Of a stretch of 64,000 nt of DNA, positions 56,141 to 64,000 are shown one piece after another. This DNA comes from Leifsonia aquatica. Lineage in GTDB: Bacteria; Actinomycetota; Actinomycetes; Actinomycetales; Microbacteriaceae. Made by a program: the position numbers and the translations under genes. Under the pieces are notes generated by a model that saw only the letters and a program-made list of their open reading frames with translations, was not told where the DNA came from and did not search any database. Numbering within the stretch: the first letter of the stretch is position 1; every line of letters starts with the position of its first letter. Location: contig NZ_JACHVP010000001.1 in assembly GCF_014190775.1 (NCBI RefSeq), positions 992,001 through 1,056,000 of the forward strand. Reading direction: 5' to 3'.

Positions 56141-56150
56141 GCCGTACCCA

Positions 56151-56200
56151 TCGACGAGAAGAGGGCCCGTGGCGATCGCCACGGGCCCTCTTCTCGTCGA
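56151..56200. terminator. Perfect 25-bp palindromic terminator between ndk and VKOR
   Basis: The first 25 bases (TCGACGAGAAGAGGGCCCGT and five more) are the exact complement of the last 25, with no loop beyond the turn. It lies between two convergent genes and can end both. Confidence 0.88.
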
Positions 56201-56213
56201 CGGACGACGTCGA

Positions 56214-56831
56214 TCAGACGAACGCCCGGTGGATCCAGTCCAGCTGGATCTGCGCCAGGATCGCCACGATCGCGTAGCAGACGATGGTGATGAGCGGCAC
56301 CCAGCCGTAGGCCGCGCCGAAGAACCGGCGGGCGCGCTCCGGCAGCGGGATGTGGCCCTCCTTGAGGTTGTAGAGGGTGACGGCGAGGAACGTCGGGATG
56401 GTCACGACCCACGTCACCATGCACCACGGGCACAGCACGTTCAGCACGGTGAGCGACTGGGTGATCAGGAAGATCACCAGCGCGAGGGCGAGCGCGACGC
56501 CGACGTTGAACGCGATCCAGTACCAGCGGGCGAACCGACCGCGCACGGCGAACAGGCCGACGCCGACCGCGATGGTCGCGGTCCAGCCGCCCAGGCCGAG
56601 GACCGGATTCGGGAACCCGAGCAGCGATCCCTGCCACGAGTTCAGGTTCTTCGAGCAGCCCACCAGGACGCTGAAGTTGCAGGAGAGCTGAGCGTCGGGG
56701 TTCTCGAGCAGGTGGAACTTGTCCACCGTCAGCATGAACGCGGCCCAGAGGCCGATGACACCGGCGACGATCAGGAAGATCGCCAGGACGGTCGGGCGGC
56801 GGTACGGCACCGCGACGGCAGGTTCAGACAC
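56214..56831 (-). CDS. Vitamin K epoxide reductase (VKOR) homolog
   Basis: A 205-residue membrane protein that reoxidises a periplasmic Dsb-like thiol oxidase and passes electrons to menaquinone. Four or five predicted helices are visible. The active-site CxxC is Cys134-Cys137 (LCPWCMV) and the loop cysteines are Cys51 and Cys59 (SCNFSVLVGC), the four conserved VKOR residues. There is no fused thioredoxin domain and no DsbA gene beside it. It is divergent from rne. Confidence 0.93.
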   Translation of the reverse strand: MSEPAVAVPYRRPTVLAIFLIVAGVIGLWAAFMLTVDKFHLLENPDAQLSCNFSVLVGCSKNLNSWQGSLLGFPNPVLGLGGWTATIAVGVGLFAVRGRFARWYWIAFNVGVALALALVIFLITQSLTVLNVLCPWCMVTWVVTIPTFLAVTLYNLKEGHIPLPERARRFFGAAYGWVPLITIVCYAIVAILAQIQLDWIHRAFV

Positions 56832-56895
56832 CCTCGGATTATGGCATGCGCCACGCGGGCGGTCCTGGGAGCACCGGCATCCGATCGCTCATCAT

Positions 56896-57133
56896 GCGAT
56901 AATCGTCTCTGGACGTCGATCCGGCCCTGCCGGAGACGGACGAATGAAGGCTTGAGGGCGCCCCCGGCGCCCGGTGAGGGTCGGCCGCGAAGGCCGGCGA
57001 AGACAGAGCCGGATGCGCGCCGCGCCACGAGCCGGCCGTGTCCGAGCAAGGATTACGGGGCCGGCCTGAGTCGGCTCCGACGGAAAGTACCCGGTGAGCG
57101 GGGAACCGCAGCCGGTCGAGGAGTGCACCAGCG
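56896..57133 (+). promoter_or_regulatory. Promoter and long GC-rich leader of rne
   Basis: An extended -10, TG-C-GATAAT, lies at 56896-56903 and would start transcription near 56910, giving a 5' leader of about 225 nt. The leader contains several possible hairpins, such as CCGGCCCTGCCGG and GGTCGGCCGCGAAGGCCG, but no open frame of note. A long structured rne leader suits autoregulation by RNase E cleavage, as is known in other bacteria. No -35 is evident. Confidence 0.5.
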
Positions 57134-59692
57134 ATGGTGGAAAACGAGAATATCGACAGCAATGGCAACGACACGGAGACGGGAGGGCGCAAGCGCAAGG
57201 GGCTCTTCGGAGCGCGACGCGCGGTGAAGCGCACCACCGACTCTCCGGTCCAGCAGGCGGGTGCCACGGCGGCCCCCGAGGCGCAGGCGTCCGCCGGCGA
57301 CACCGCCGACGGTGCGGGACAGGCCGTCGCGGCCGAGTCCCCGGCCGCCGAGACGGTGCAGGAGGCGGCCACGACGGTCGTCGCCGTCGCCGAGCGCGGC
57401 GCGCACGAGCCGCCGGCCCTCCCGGAGCCGCTCGCGGAGACCGAGGCGCCCCTCGCGGGCGTGCCCGGCCTTCCGCCGACGACCCTGCTCTTCCAGGCGC
57501 CGGACATCGTCCCCCTCCCGCCGCTCCCCGGCGACGAGGACGAGGAGCCGACCGGCGGCGTCCGTCGCCGCGCCCGCCGCCGCGCGGGCGAGAGCGGCCG
57601 CGAGGGCTCCAACGATCCCGCGAACACCGTGGTCAAGGTGCGCACGCCGCGCGAGCCGGAGCTCATCACCGAGCCCCAGAAGGTCAAGGGCTCCACCCGT
57701 CTCGAGGCGAAGAAGCAGCGCCGCCGCGACGGCCGCGACGCCGGCCGCCGACGCCCCGTCATCACGGAGGCCGAGTTCCTCGCCCGCCGCGAGTCGGTCG
57801 ACCGCCAGATGATCGTCCGCGAGAAGAGCGGCCGCATCCAGATCGGCGTGCTGGAGGACAAGGTGCTCGTGGAGCACTACGTCGCACGCTCGCAGGAGGC
57901 GTCGCTCATCGGCAACGTCTACCTCGGCCGCGTGCAGAACGTGCTCCCGAGCATGGAGGCCGCGTTCGTCGACATCGGCCGCGGCCGCAACGCCGTGCTG
58001 TATTCCGGCGAGGTCGACTGGGATGCGGTCGAGACCGGCAACCAGCCCCGCCGCATCGAGCTCGCCCTGAAGCCGGGCGACCGCGTGCTCGTCCAGGTCA
58101 CCAAGGACCCGGTCGGACACAAGGGCGCCCGTCTCACGAGCCAGATCTCCCTGCCCGGCCGCTACCTCGTGTACGTGCCGAACGGATCCATGAACGGCAT
58201 CAGCCGCAAGCTCCCGGACACCGAGCGCGCCCGGCTGAAGAAGATCCTCAAGGAGGTGCTCCCCGAGAGCGCAGGCGTCATCGTGCGCACCGCCGCCGAG
58301 GGCGCCACGGAGGAGCAGCTGACGCTCGACGTCAACCGCCTCACCGCGCAGTGGGCCGACATCAGCAAGCAGGTCGAGAAGCAGCAGGCGCCCGCGCTCC
58401 TGCACAGCGAGCCCGACCTGCTCATCAAGATCATCCGCGACGTCTTCAACGAGGACTTCCAGAAGCTCGTCATCGCGGGCGACGAGGCGCGCCAGACGAT
58501 CGAGAACTACCTCCGTCAGGTCGCCCCCGACCTCCTCGACCGCGTCGAGGCGTACACGGGCGAGCGCGACGCGTTCGACGAGCACCGCATCACGGAGCAG
58601 ATCGAGAAGGCGCTGGAGCGCAAGGTCTGGCTGCCGTCGGGCGGTTCGCTCGTCATCGACCGCACCGAGGCGATGACGGTCGTGGACGTCAACACCGGGA
58701 AGTTCGTCGGCTCCGGCGGCAACCTGGAGGAGACGGTCACCAAGAACAACCTCGAGGCCGCCGAGGAGATCGTCCGCCAGCTGCGGCTGCGCGACATCGG
58801 CGGCATCATCGTCGTCGACTTCATCGACATGGTGCTCGAGACGAACCGCGACCTCGTGCTGCGCCGCCTGATCGAGTGCCTGAGCCGCGACCGGACGAAG
58901 CACCAGGTCGCCGAGGTCACCTCGCTCGGGCTCGTGCAGATGACCCGCAAGAAGCTCGGCCTCGGCCTGCTGGAGACCTTCAGCGAGGCGTGCGAGGTCT
59001 GCGCCGGCCGCGGCGTCGTCGTGCACCACGACCCGGTCGTGAAGCACCGTCAGCCGCAGCAGCAGGCCCCGTCCGGCGAGCGTCGCCGCGGCCGTGGCGG
59101 CAACGGCGGCGGATCCTCCGCCTCCGCGCCCGCGAGCGCCCCGTCGCACACCGGCAACGGCGGCACCCACGCCATCACCGACGACGCGAAGAACGCGCTC
59201 GCGCAGATCGCCGCGTCGACCATCCACCCGCACCCCCAGGACGGGGAGGCCGCACCCGCGGCTCCCGAGTCGGCTTCGGCGCCGAAGAAGCGCCGCCGCA
59301 AGGGCAAGGGCGGCGCGTCCGCCGAACAGGAGAGCGACGCGGAGACCTCGAACGCCGCAGCGCCGGCGACCGAGGACGCCGGACGCGACGAGGTCGCTGT
59401 CGCCGAGGAGATCGTCGAGACCGTCACCGTCGAGACCGTCGAGCCGGCCGAGACCGCTGCGGACGGGACCGTGGACGACGCGTCCGCCCTCCTGCCGCTG
59501 CTCGACCTGCCGGAACCGCACGAACCGGCCGAGCCGGCCGTGCGCCCCTCCGCCGAGGAGACCGAGCAGCTGCTCGGCTCGGTGCTCGACTCGCTCCCGC
59601 AGCCGAAGGAGCCGGGCCAGGGCCGCAGCCGCAGCCGTCGCGCCAGCACCGCGGTCATCGCGGGCGGCGAGATCGCCCCGAAGACCGAGTAG
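57134..59692 (+). CDS. rne: Ribonuclease E/G
   Basis: Endoribonuclease for mRNA decay and rRNA processing, 852 residues. A disordered 210-residue N-terminal extension (acidic then Arg-rich) is typical of actinobacterial RNase E. The S1 domain covers about 255-335 (GNVYLGRVQNVLPSMEAAFVD, part). The catalytic aspartates are expected in AMTVVDVNTGKF (about 517) and GIIVVDFIDM (about 561), and the zinc-link CEVC lies at about 619-622. A low-complexity C-terminal tail of 220 residues probably gathers degradosome partners. It stands before rplU and rpmA. Confidence 0.95.
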   Translation: MVENENIDSNGNDTETGGRKRKGLFGARRAVKRTTDSPVQQAGATAAPEAQASAGDTADGAGQAVAAESPAAETVQEAATTVVAVAERGAHEPPALPEPLAETEAPLAGVPGLPPTTLLFQAPDIVPLPPLPGDEDEEPTGGVRRRARRRAGESGREGSNDPANTVVKVRTPREPELITEPQKVKGSTRLEAKKQRRRDGRDAGRRRPVITEAEFLARRESVDRQMIVREKSGRIQIGVLEDKVLVEHYVARSQEASLIGNVYLGRVQNVLPSMEAAFVDIGRGRNAVLYSGEVDWDAVETGNQPRRIELALKPGDRVLVQVTKDPVGHKGARLTSQISLPGRYLVYVPNGSMNGISRKLPDTERARLKKILKEVLPESAGVIVRTAAEGATEEQLTLDVNRLTAQWADISKQVEKQQAPALLHSEPDLLIKIIRDVFNEDFQKLVIAGDEARQTIENYLRQVAPDLLDRVEAYTGERDAFDEHRITEQIEKALERKVWLPSGGSLVIDRTEAMTVVDVNTGKFVGSGGNLEETVTKNNLEAAEEIVRQLRLRDIGGIIVVDFIDMVLETNRDLVLRRLIECLSRDRTKHQVAEVTSLGLVQMTRKKLGLGLLETFSEACEVCAGRGVVVHHDPVVKHRQPQQQAPSGERRRGRGGNGGGSSASAPASAPSHTGNGGTHAITDDAKNALAQIAASTIHPHPQDGEAAPAAPESASAPKKRRRKGKGGASAEQESDAETSNAAAPATEDAGRDEVAVAEEIVETVTVETVEPAETAADGTVDDASALLPLLDLPEPHEPAEPAVRPSAEETEQLLGSVLDSLPQPKEPGQGRSRSRRASTAVIAGGEIAPKTE

Positions 59693-59705
59693 CCCCTCCC
59701 GCATC

Positions 59706-59759
59706 CGAGACCGCGTGCGGAGCGCCGACCGAGTGTCAGTGCCTCCGCACGCGGTCTCG
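59706..59759. terminator. 17-bp bidirectional terminator overlapping the DUF4031 3' end
   Basis: CGAGACCGCGTGCGGAG (59706-59722) pairs perfectly with 59743-59759 across a 20-nt loop. One arm lies inside the last codons of the minus-strand DUF4031 gene. It also ends rne, whose stop is 14 bp upstream. Confidence 0.82.
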
Positions 59760-60011
59760 TGCTTTCACGCGCAGTCCGCTGGCGATCAGCCGCGTGACGA
59801 GCTCCTTGCCGGGCACGGCGAGGGCTCCTGCGGCCACCAGCTCGTCGTAGCGGCGGTCGGGGACGTCGTAGTGGTCGCGGTCGAACGCACGCCCCGGGAT
59901 GTCGTTCGCGGCCGCGAAGGCGTGGAGCTCGTCCAGGGACGCGTCGCTGACCAGATGGGACCACAACATGCCGTGGGCGGGCCATGCCGGGGGATCGATC
60001 AAGACCGTCAT
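59736..60011 (-). CDS. DUF4031 protein
   Basis: A 91-residue soluble protein starting MTVLIDPPAWPAHGMLWSHL, with SLDELHAFAAANDIPGRAFDRDHYDVPDRRYDELV (part), a pattern I associate with DUF4031. Function is unknown. The ATG at 60011 lies 6 nt after a TACAAT -10, so the message may be leaderless; a perfect 13-bp palindrome spans that site. It is convergent with rne and divergent from rplU. Confidence 0.82.
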   Translation of the reverse strand: MTVLIDPPAWPAHGMLWSHLVSDASLDELHAFAAANDIPGRAFDRDHYDVPDRRYDELVAAGALAVPGKELVTRLIASGLRVKARDRVRRH

Positions 60012-60023
60012 ACAATGATTGTA
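60011..60023 (-). promoter_or_regulatory. Perfect palindrome overlapping the DUF4031 start and -10
   Basis: TACAATGATTGTA is a perfect 6-1-6 palindrome. On the minus strand its TACAAT is a good -10 placed 6 nt before the ATG. It could be a repressor site or simply a chance dyad formed by the -10. Confidence 0.5.
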
Positions 60024-60073
60024 GGAACGGTGCCATCGACGGTGCCGCACGGTCCTGGAGCCCCCGCGTTGAA

Positions 60074-60102
60074 TTGACGTGACGAGCGGCCTCAGGTAAA
60101 GT
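60074..60102 (+). promoter_or_regulatory. Promoter of rplU-rpmA
   Basis: TTGACG (60074-60079) and TAAAGT (60097-60102) with a 17-bp spacer make a strong housekeeping promoter. Transcription should start near 60109, leaving a leader of about 165 nt before rplU. The leader has stems such as GGTCCCCGGGG and CCGTCAGGCCGCCGGG and could hold an L21-type autoregulatory structure, but I cannot match it to a known family. Confidence 0.72.
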
Positions 60103-60274
60103 TGACCGCTGGTGTGTGTTGGGCGTCGCCCGATTCGCCATCATGGTTTTCTGAGAGCCGCTCCCGGTCCCCGGGGCGTCGGACTCGCCAGTGACTTCCG
60201 AGAACAGTAAGTAGGACCAGGTCCGGGCCGTCAGGCCGCCGGGAACTGTTCCCCGACGAAAAAGGTACGTGAAA

Positions 60275-60583
60275 GTGGTTTACGCAGTTGTGCGCGCCGG
60301 TGGCCGGCAGGAGAAGGTCGAGATCGGGACCATCGTCACGATGGACCGCATCAAGGCCGACAAGGACGGCAACGTCGAGCTGGCTGCGGTGCTGCTTGTC
60401 GACGGTGACAAGATCACGTCCGACGCCAAGTCGCTCGCCAAGGTGAAGGTCACCGCCGAGGTCCTCGGCGACCTCCGCGGCCCGAAGATCGTGATCCAGA
60501 AGTTCAAGAACAAGACCGGTTACAAGAAGCGTCAGGGCCACCGCCAGGAGCTCACGCGCGTCAAGATCACCGGCATCAAGTAG
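60275..60583 (+). CDS. rplU: 50S ribosomal protein L21
   Basis: A 102-residue ribosomal protein that binds 23S rRNA. It reads [18 protein letters not shown], then the basic [22 protein letters not shown], as in actinobacterial L21. GTG 60275 is preferred over GTG 60269 because AAGG lies 9 nt upstream of the first and only 3 nt from the second, and 102 residues is the usual length. It leads into rpmA. Confidence 0.96.
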   Translation: MVYAVVRAGGRQEKVEIGTIVTMDRIKADKDGNVELAAVLLVDGDKITSDAKSLAKVKVTAEVLGDLRGPKIVIQKFKNKTGYKKRQGHRQELTRVKITGIK

Positions 60584-60613
60584 TCGACCCGGACCTCCCG
60601 AGGAGAAGAAGAC

Positions 60614-60871
60614 ATGGCACACAAAAAGGGAGCGAGCTCCACTCGCAACGGCCGCGACTCGAACGCGCAGCGCCTCGGCGTCAAGCGCTTCGGCGGCCAG
60701 ACCGTCAACGCCGGTGAGATCCTGGTCCGCCAGCGCGGCACCCACTTCCACCCCGGCGTGAACGTCGGCCGTGGCGGCGACGACACGCTGTTCGCTCTGG
60801 CGGCGGGCGCGGTCGAGTTCGGCAACAAGGGCGGCCGCAAGGTCGTCAACATCGTGGCGGTCGGGGCCTAG
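60614..60871 (+). CDS. rpmA: 50S ribosomal protein L27
   Basis: An 85-residue ribosomal protein near the peptidyl transferase centre. The start [20 protein letters not shown] and [16 protein letters not shown] are invariant family segments; there is no N-terminal extension needing cleavage, as in Firmicutes. GAGGAGAAG precedes the ATG. A hairpin follows, so rplU-rpmA may be a separate unit from obgE. Confidence 0.97.
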   Translation: MAHKKGASSTRNGRDSNAQRLGVKRFGGQTVNAGEILVRQRGTHFHPGVNVGRGGDDTLFALAAGAVEFGNKGGRKVVNIVAVGA

Positions 60872-60894
60872 CCTCCACCACCAGCACCACTTTC

Positions 60895-60924
60895 CGGATG
60901 GGCGGGCTTCGGCCCGCCCATCCG
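60895..60924 (+). terminator. Terminator or attenuator with a UUCG loop after rpmA
   Basis: A 13-bp perfect stem CGGATGGGCGGGC closes on TTCG in the stable C(UUCG)G context, followed by CTGTTT. It lies between rpmA and obgE. Confidence 0.85.
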
Positions 60925-60953
60925 CTGTTTAGGACACAAGTAGGGAGCACCAC

Positions 60954-62510
60954 ATGGCGACGTTCGTTGATCGCGTGACGTTGCATCTGCGCGCCGGCAA
61001 CGGCGGCAATGGGTGCGTCTCGGTCCGTCGGGAGAAGTTCAAGCCGCTGGCCGGCCCGGACGGCGGCAACGGCGGAAACGGCGGCGACATCGTCCTCGTC
61101 GCCGACCCGCAGGTCACCACGCTGCTCGGCTTCCACCGCGCACCGCACCGGTCGAGCGACAGCGGCGGCTTCGGGATGGGCGACCACCGCAGCGGTCACA
61201 CCGGCGAGGACCTCGAGCTGGCCGTGCCGGTCGGCACCGTGGTCAAGTCGGAGGACGGGGAGGAGCTCGCCGACCTGACTGAGCCCGGCATGCGCGTCGT
61301 CGCGGCCGCAGGCGGCATCGGCGGCCTCGGCAACGCCGCGCTCGCGAACCAGAAGCGCAAGGCTCCCGGCTTCGCGCTGCTCGGAACGCCCGGCTGGGAG
61401 GGCGACGTCCTCCTCGAGCTCAAGACCGTCGCCGACGTGGCCCTGGTGGGCTACCCGTCGGCCGGCAAGTCGAGCCTGATCGCGGCGCTCTCGGCGGCCA
61501 AGCCCAAGATCGCCGACTACCCGTTCACCACCCTCCACCCGAACCTGGGTGTCGTGCAGGCGGGCGACGTGCGCTACACCGTCGCCGACGTCCCCGGCCT
61601 CATCGAGGGCGCGAGCGAGGGCAAGGGCCTCGGCCTCGAGTTCCTGCGCCACGTCGAGCGCTGCTCGGCGCTGCTGCACGTGCTCGACTGCGCCACCCTG
61701 GAGCCCGGCCGCGACCCGCTGAGCGACCTCGACGTCATCCTCGGCGAGCTCGCCGCGTACCCGGTGCCGGACGGGCAGCTCCCGCTGCTGGACCGCCCGC
61801 AGCTGATCGCGCTCAACAAGATCGACGTCCCCGAGGCCCGCGACCTGGCGGAGCTGGTGCGCCCCGACCTCGAGGCCCGTGGTTACCGCGTGTTCGAGAT
61901 CTCGACGGTCAGCCATGAGGGACTGCGGCAGCTGTCCTTCGCGCTCGGCGAGCTCGTCGAGGGCGCGCGTGCGGAGCAGGTCGCCCTCGAGGAGGCGCGC
62001 CCGCGCATCGTGATCCGGCCGAAGGCCGTGGACGACTCCGGCTACGTGGTCAAGGTCGAGGGGGGCAGCGACGGCCCGGTCTACCGCATCCTGGGCGCGA
62101 AGCCCGAGCGGTGGGTCGCGCAGACCGACTTCGCCAACGAGGAGGCCATCGGCTACCTCGCCGACCGGCTCGCGAAGCTGGGCGTCGAGGACTCGCTCTT
62201 CAAGGCGGGCGCCGTGGGCGGCTCCACCGTCGTCATCGGCCGGAACAACGGCGTGGTGTTCGACTGGGAGCCCACGCTCACCTCCACGGCCGAGCTCATG
62301 ACGGCGCCGCGCGGCACGGACGCGCGACTCGACGCGAACAACCGCCCCACGCGCAACCAGCGCCGCGAGGAGTACTTCGAGCGGATGGACGCGAAGGCGG
62401 AGGCCCGCGCCGAGCTCATCCGCGAGCGCGAGTCCGGCCTGTGGCAGGACGACGACTACAACGACGGCGTCGACGGAGGCGCCGGCAGCGAGGAGACGGG
62501 CAAGGAATGA
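60954..62510 (+). CDS. obgE: GTPase Obg (CgtA)
   Basis: Ribosome-associated GTPase for 50S assembly and stress response. The 518-residue protein has the Gly-rich Obg domain (1-158, [19 protein letters not shown]), G1 GYPSAGKSS at about 166, G3 [10 protein letters not shown] at about 212, G4 NKID at about 288, and an OCT domain (about 345-425). A charged C-terminal tail ends in Glu/Asp and Gly. The stop overlaps the proB start by 4 nt. Confidence 0.97.
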   Translation: MATFVDRVTLHLRAGNGGNGCVSVRREKFKPLAGPDGGNGGNGGDIVLVADPQVTTLLGFHRAPHRSSDSGGFGMGDHRSGHTGEDLELAVPVGTVVKSEDGEELADLTEPGMRVVAAAGGIGGLGNAALANQKRKAPGFALLGTPGWEGDVLLELKTVADVALVGYPSAGKSSLIAALSAAKPKIADYPFTTLHPNLGVVQAGDVRYTVADVPGLIEGASEGKGLGLEFLRHVERCSALLHVLDCATLEPGRDPLSDLDVILGELAAYPVPDGQLPLLDRPQLIALNKIDVPEARDLAELVRPDLEARGYRVFEISTVSHEGLRQLSFALGELVEGARAEQVALEEARPRIVIRPKAVDDSGYVVKVEGGSDGPVYRILGAKPERWVAQTDFANEEAIGYLADRLAKLGVEDSLFKAGAVGGSTVVIGRNNGVVFDWEPTLTSTAELMTAPRGTDARLDANNRPTRNQRREEYFERMDAKAEARAELIRERESGLWQDDDYNDGVDGGAGSEETGKE

Positions 62511-63349
62511 CCATCGACGACCGCAGCGGGATCCCTGCAGCCAGACGCATCGTCGTCAAGGTCGGCTCCTCCTCCATCAGCGGGGAGAACGCCGGGCAGA
62601 TCCAGCCGCTGGTCGACGCGCTTGCCGAGGCCCACGGGCGCGGCACGCAGGTCATCCTCGTCTCCTCCGGGGCGATCGCGACGGGCATCCCGTACCTGTC
62701 GCTTCAGGAGCGCCCCACCGACCTCGCCACCCAGCAGGCCGCGGCGGCGGTCGGGCAGAACGTGCTCATCAACCGCTACCAGGACAGCCTCGACCGGTAC
62801 GGCATCGTCGCCGGCCAGGTGCTCCTGACCGCGGGCGACATGGAGACGCCGACCCACCGCAGCAACGCCAAGCGGGCGATGGAGCGGCTGCTCGACCTGC
62901 GCATCCTGCCCATCGTCAACGAGAACGACACCGTGGCGACGCACGAGATCCGCTTCGGCGACAACGACCGGCTCGCGGCCCTCGTCGCGCTGCTGGTGGA
63001 GGCGGACCTCCTGGTTCTCCTCTCGGACGTCGACGCGCTCTACACGAAGCCCCCGCAGGAGCCCGGAGCCGAGCGGATCGACCGGGTCGCGTACGACGAC
63101 GAACTGGCCGGCGTCGAGATCGGCGCCACCGGCCTCTCGGGCGTCGGCACCGGGGGAGCGCTCACCAAGGTGTCCGCTGCGCGGCAGGCGGCCGAGCGCG
63201 GCACGGCCGTGATCCTCACCGCCACCTCGCTCGTGTCCGAGGCGTTGCGCGGGGAGGCTGTCGGCACCTGGTTCGTCCCCGCTCCGGACGGCGTCCCGAG
63301 CGTCACGGGCGCCCTCTCGGCCATCACCCCGGGCGCTGCCGCGTCCTAG
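62507..63349 (+). CDS. proB: Glutamate 5-kinase
   Basis: First step of proline synthesis: ATP plus glutamate gives glutamyl-5-phosphate. The amino acid kinase fold fills nearly all of the 280 residues: [30 protein letters not shown] and [12 protein letters not shown]. The usual C-terminal PUA domain (about 90-100 residues in E. coli and mycobacterial ProB) is absent; the gene ends soon after the kinase domain. ATG 62507 overlaps the obgE stop by 4 nt. The proA gene follows after 9 bp. Confidence 0.95.
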   Translation: MTIDDRSGIPAARRIVVKVGSSSISGENAGQIQPLVDALAEAHGRGTQVILVSSGAIATGIPYLSLQERPTDLATQQAAAAVGQNVLINRYQDSLDRYGIVAGQVLLTAGDMETPTHRSNAKRAMERLLDLRILPIVNENDTVATHEIRFGDNDRLAALVALLVEADLLVLLSDVDALYTKPPQEPGAERIDRVAYDDELAGVEIGATGLSGVGTGGALTKVSAARQAAERGTAVILTATSLVSEALRGEAVGTWFVPAPDGVPSVTGALSAITPGAAAS

Positions 63350-63358
63350 ACTGGGACC

Positions 63359-64000
63359 ATGTCTCAGACCACCGTCGCGCCCGTCGCGCTCGTCGACAAG
63401 CTGGCCGCGGCCAAGCACGCCTCGATCGCCCTCGCGACCGCGACTTCGCTGCAGAAGAACGCCGCGCTGACCGCCATCGCGGAGGGTGTCGTGTCGTCCG
63501 CCGACGAGATCCTCGCGGCGAACGAGCTCGACCTCGCCAACGGCCGCGAGAACGGCCTGACGACCGGCCTCCTCGACCGGCTCACGCTCTCGACCGCGCG
63601 CCTGCAGGGTCTCGCGGACGCCGTGCTCGAGGTCGTCGGCCTCACCGACCCGATCGGTCAGTCGGTACGGGGGAGCACCCTCCCGAACGGCGTCGCGATC
63701 TCGCAGGTGCGGGTGCCGTTCGGCGTCGTCGGGGCCATCTACGAGGCGCGCCCGAACGTCACGATCGACATCGCCGCGCTCGCGATCAAGAGCGGCAACG
63801 CGGCGGTGCTGCGCGGGGGGAGCGCGGCCATCGAGACGAACCGTGTGCTCGTCTCCGTCATCCAGGAGGCCCTCGCGACCGCCGGGCTGCCCGCCGACGC
63901 CGTGCAGACGATCGACGAGTTCGGCCGTGCGGGCGCCGGTGAGCTGATGCGTGCCCGCGGCTACGTCGACGTGCTGATCCCGCGGGGGAGCGCGGACCTC
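63359..64000 (+). CDS. proA: Glutamate-5-semialdehyde dehydrogenase (partial, 3' end outside window)
   Basis: Second enzyme of proline synthesis; reduces glutamyl-5-phosphate with NADPH. The first 214 codons are present. VPFGVVGAIYEARPNVTIDIAALAIKSGNAAVLRGGS is the family signature region (part) and RAGAGELMRARGYVDVLIPRGS follows. The active-site Cys is beyond the window. ATG 63359 starts 9 bp after the proB stop, so both are co-transcribed behind obgE. Confidence 0.95.
   Translation, partial: MSQTTVAPVALVDKLAAAKHASIALATATSLQKNAALTAIAEGVVSSADEILAANELDLANGRENGLTTGLLDRLTLSTARLQGLADAVLEVVGLTDPIGQSVRGSTLPNGVAISQVRVPFGVVGAIYEARPNVTIDIAALAIKSGNAAVLRGGSAAIETNRVLVSVIQEALATAGLPADAVQTIDEFGRAGAGELMRARGYVDVLIPRGSADL

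Noticed and set aside
57053-59704. An 883-codon open frame antisense to rne
   Set aside because: It mirrors rne codons and has no domain, start context or neighbours that support it.

Overview
The window is a high-GC (about 70%) chromosome segment of an actinobacterium, most likely a member of the Microbacteriaceae close to Leifsonia. This rests on the adjacent clpP1-clpP2-clpX genes, ileS behind an ultrashort translational T-box, the ileS-folC-DUF4233-ndk run, rne-rplU-rpmA-obgE-proB-proA, a SigL/RslA pair, GTG/TTG starts and leaderless promoters. The genus is an inference from gene content. There is no rRNA operon, insertion sequence, prophage or CRISPR array; the content is mostly core genes.

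Layout. 1-9.2 kb: tail of an ArsR-like regulator, tRNA-His, orn, an SGNH hydrolase, a thioredoxin-like protein, tRNA-Arg(TCT) followed by two tandem copies of its own 3' half, an MFS exporter divergent from a LysR regulator, a cation/proton antiporter, nadE, a membrane-anchored protein, a short SSB-like protein and a lipoprotein. 9.3-15.5 kb: ettA, a 4HBT thioesterase, a Rieske lipoprotein plus DUF2231-like membrane gene pair divergent from sigL-rslA, tesB and an unknown gene. 15.5-22.7 kb: a flavoprotein dehydrogenase, a coupled mscS-glbO pair, and a four-gene ABC transporter/two-component operon with 4-nt overlaps. 22.8-32.6 kb: pepN, rpiB-nei2-paiB-amidohydrolase, dps, a split histidine kinase/response regulator pair flanking an MT0933-like antitoxin gene, and a cyclotransferase-like gene.

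32.6-45.7 kb: tRNA-Gly and tRNA-Pro, tig, a TPR protein, clpP1-clpP2-clpX, a CLC channel, dcp, a methyltransferase, and an ArsR-MFS-small protein operon behind a 14-bp tandem repeat array. 44.4-50.4 kb: valS with two paralogous GNAT genes and an 88-aa gene behind it, then an MHS transporter divergent from a TetR regulator across a perfect palindrome. 50.4-64 kb: T-box-ileS-folC-DUF4233-ndk, VKOR, rne with a long leader, a DUF4031 gene, rplU-rpmA, obgE-proB and the start of proA.

The regulatory DNA is the most informative part. The sigL intergenic region carries two back-to-back promoters of the SigL type (TGAAC[C/T]-N16-CGTG), one for sigL-rslA and one for a Rieske/DUF2231 pair, pointing to a redox-linked envelope module under this sigma factor. 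The ArsR operon has four 14-bp repeats, the last of which supplies the -35 of an apparently leaderless promoter. Other signals are a near-consensus ClgR box before clpP1, a T-box with an isoleucine specifier, and tRNA-Arg 3' scars that suggest past site-specific integration.
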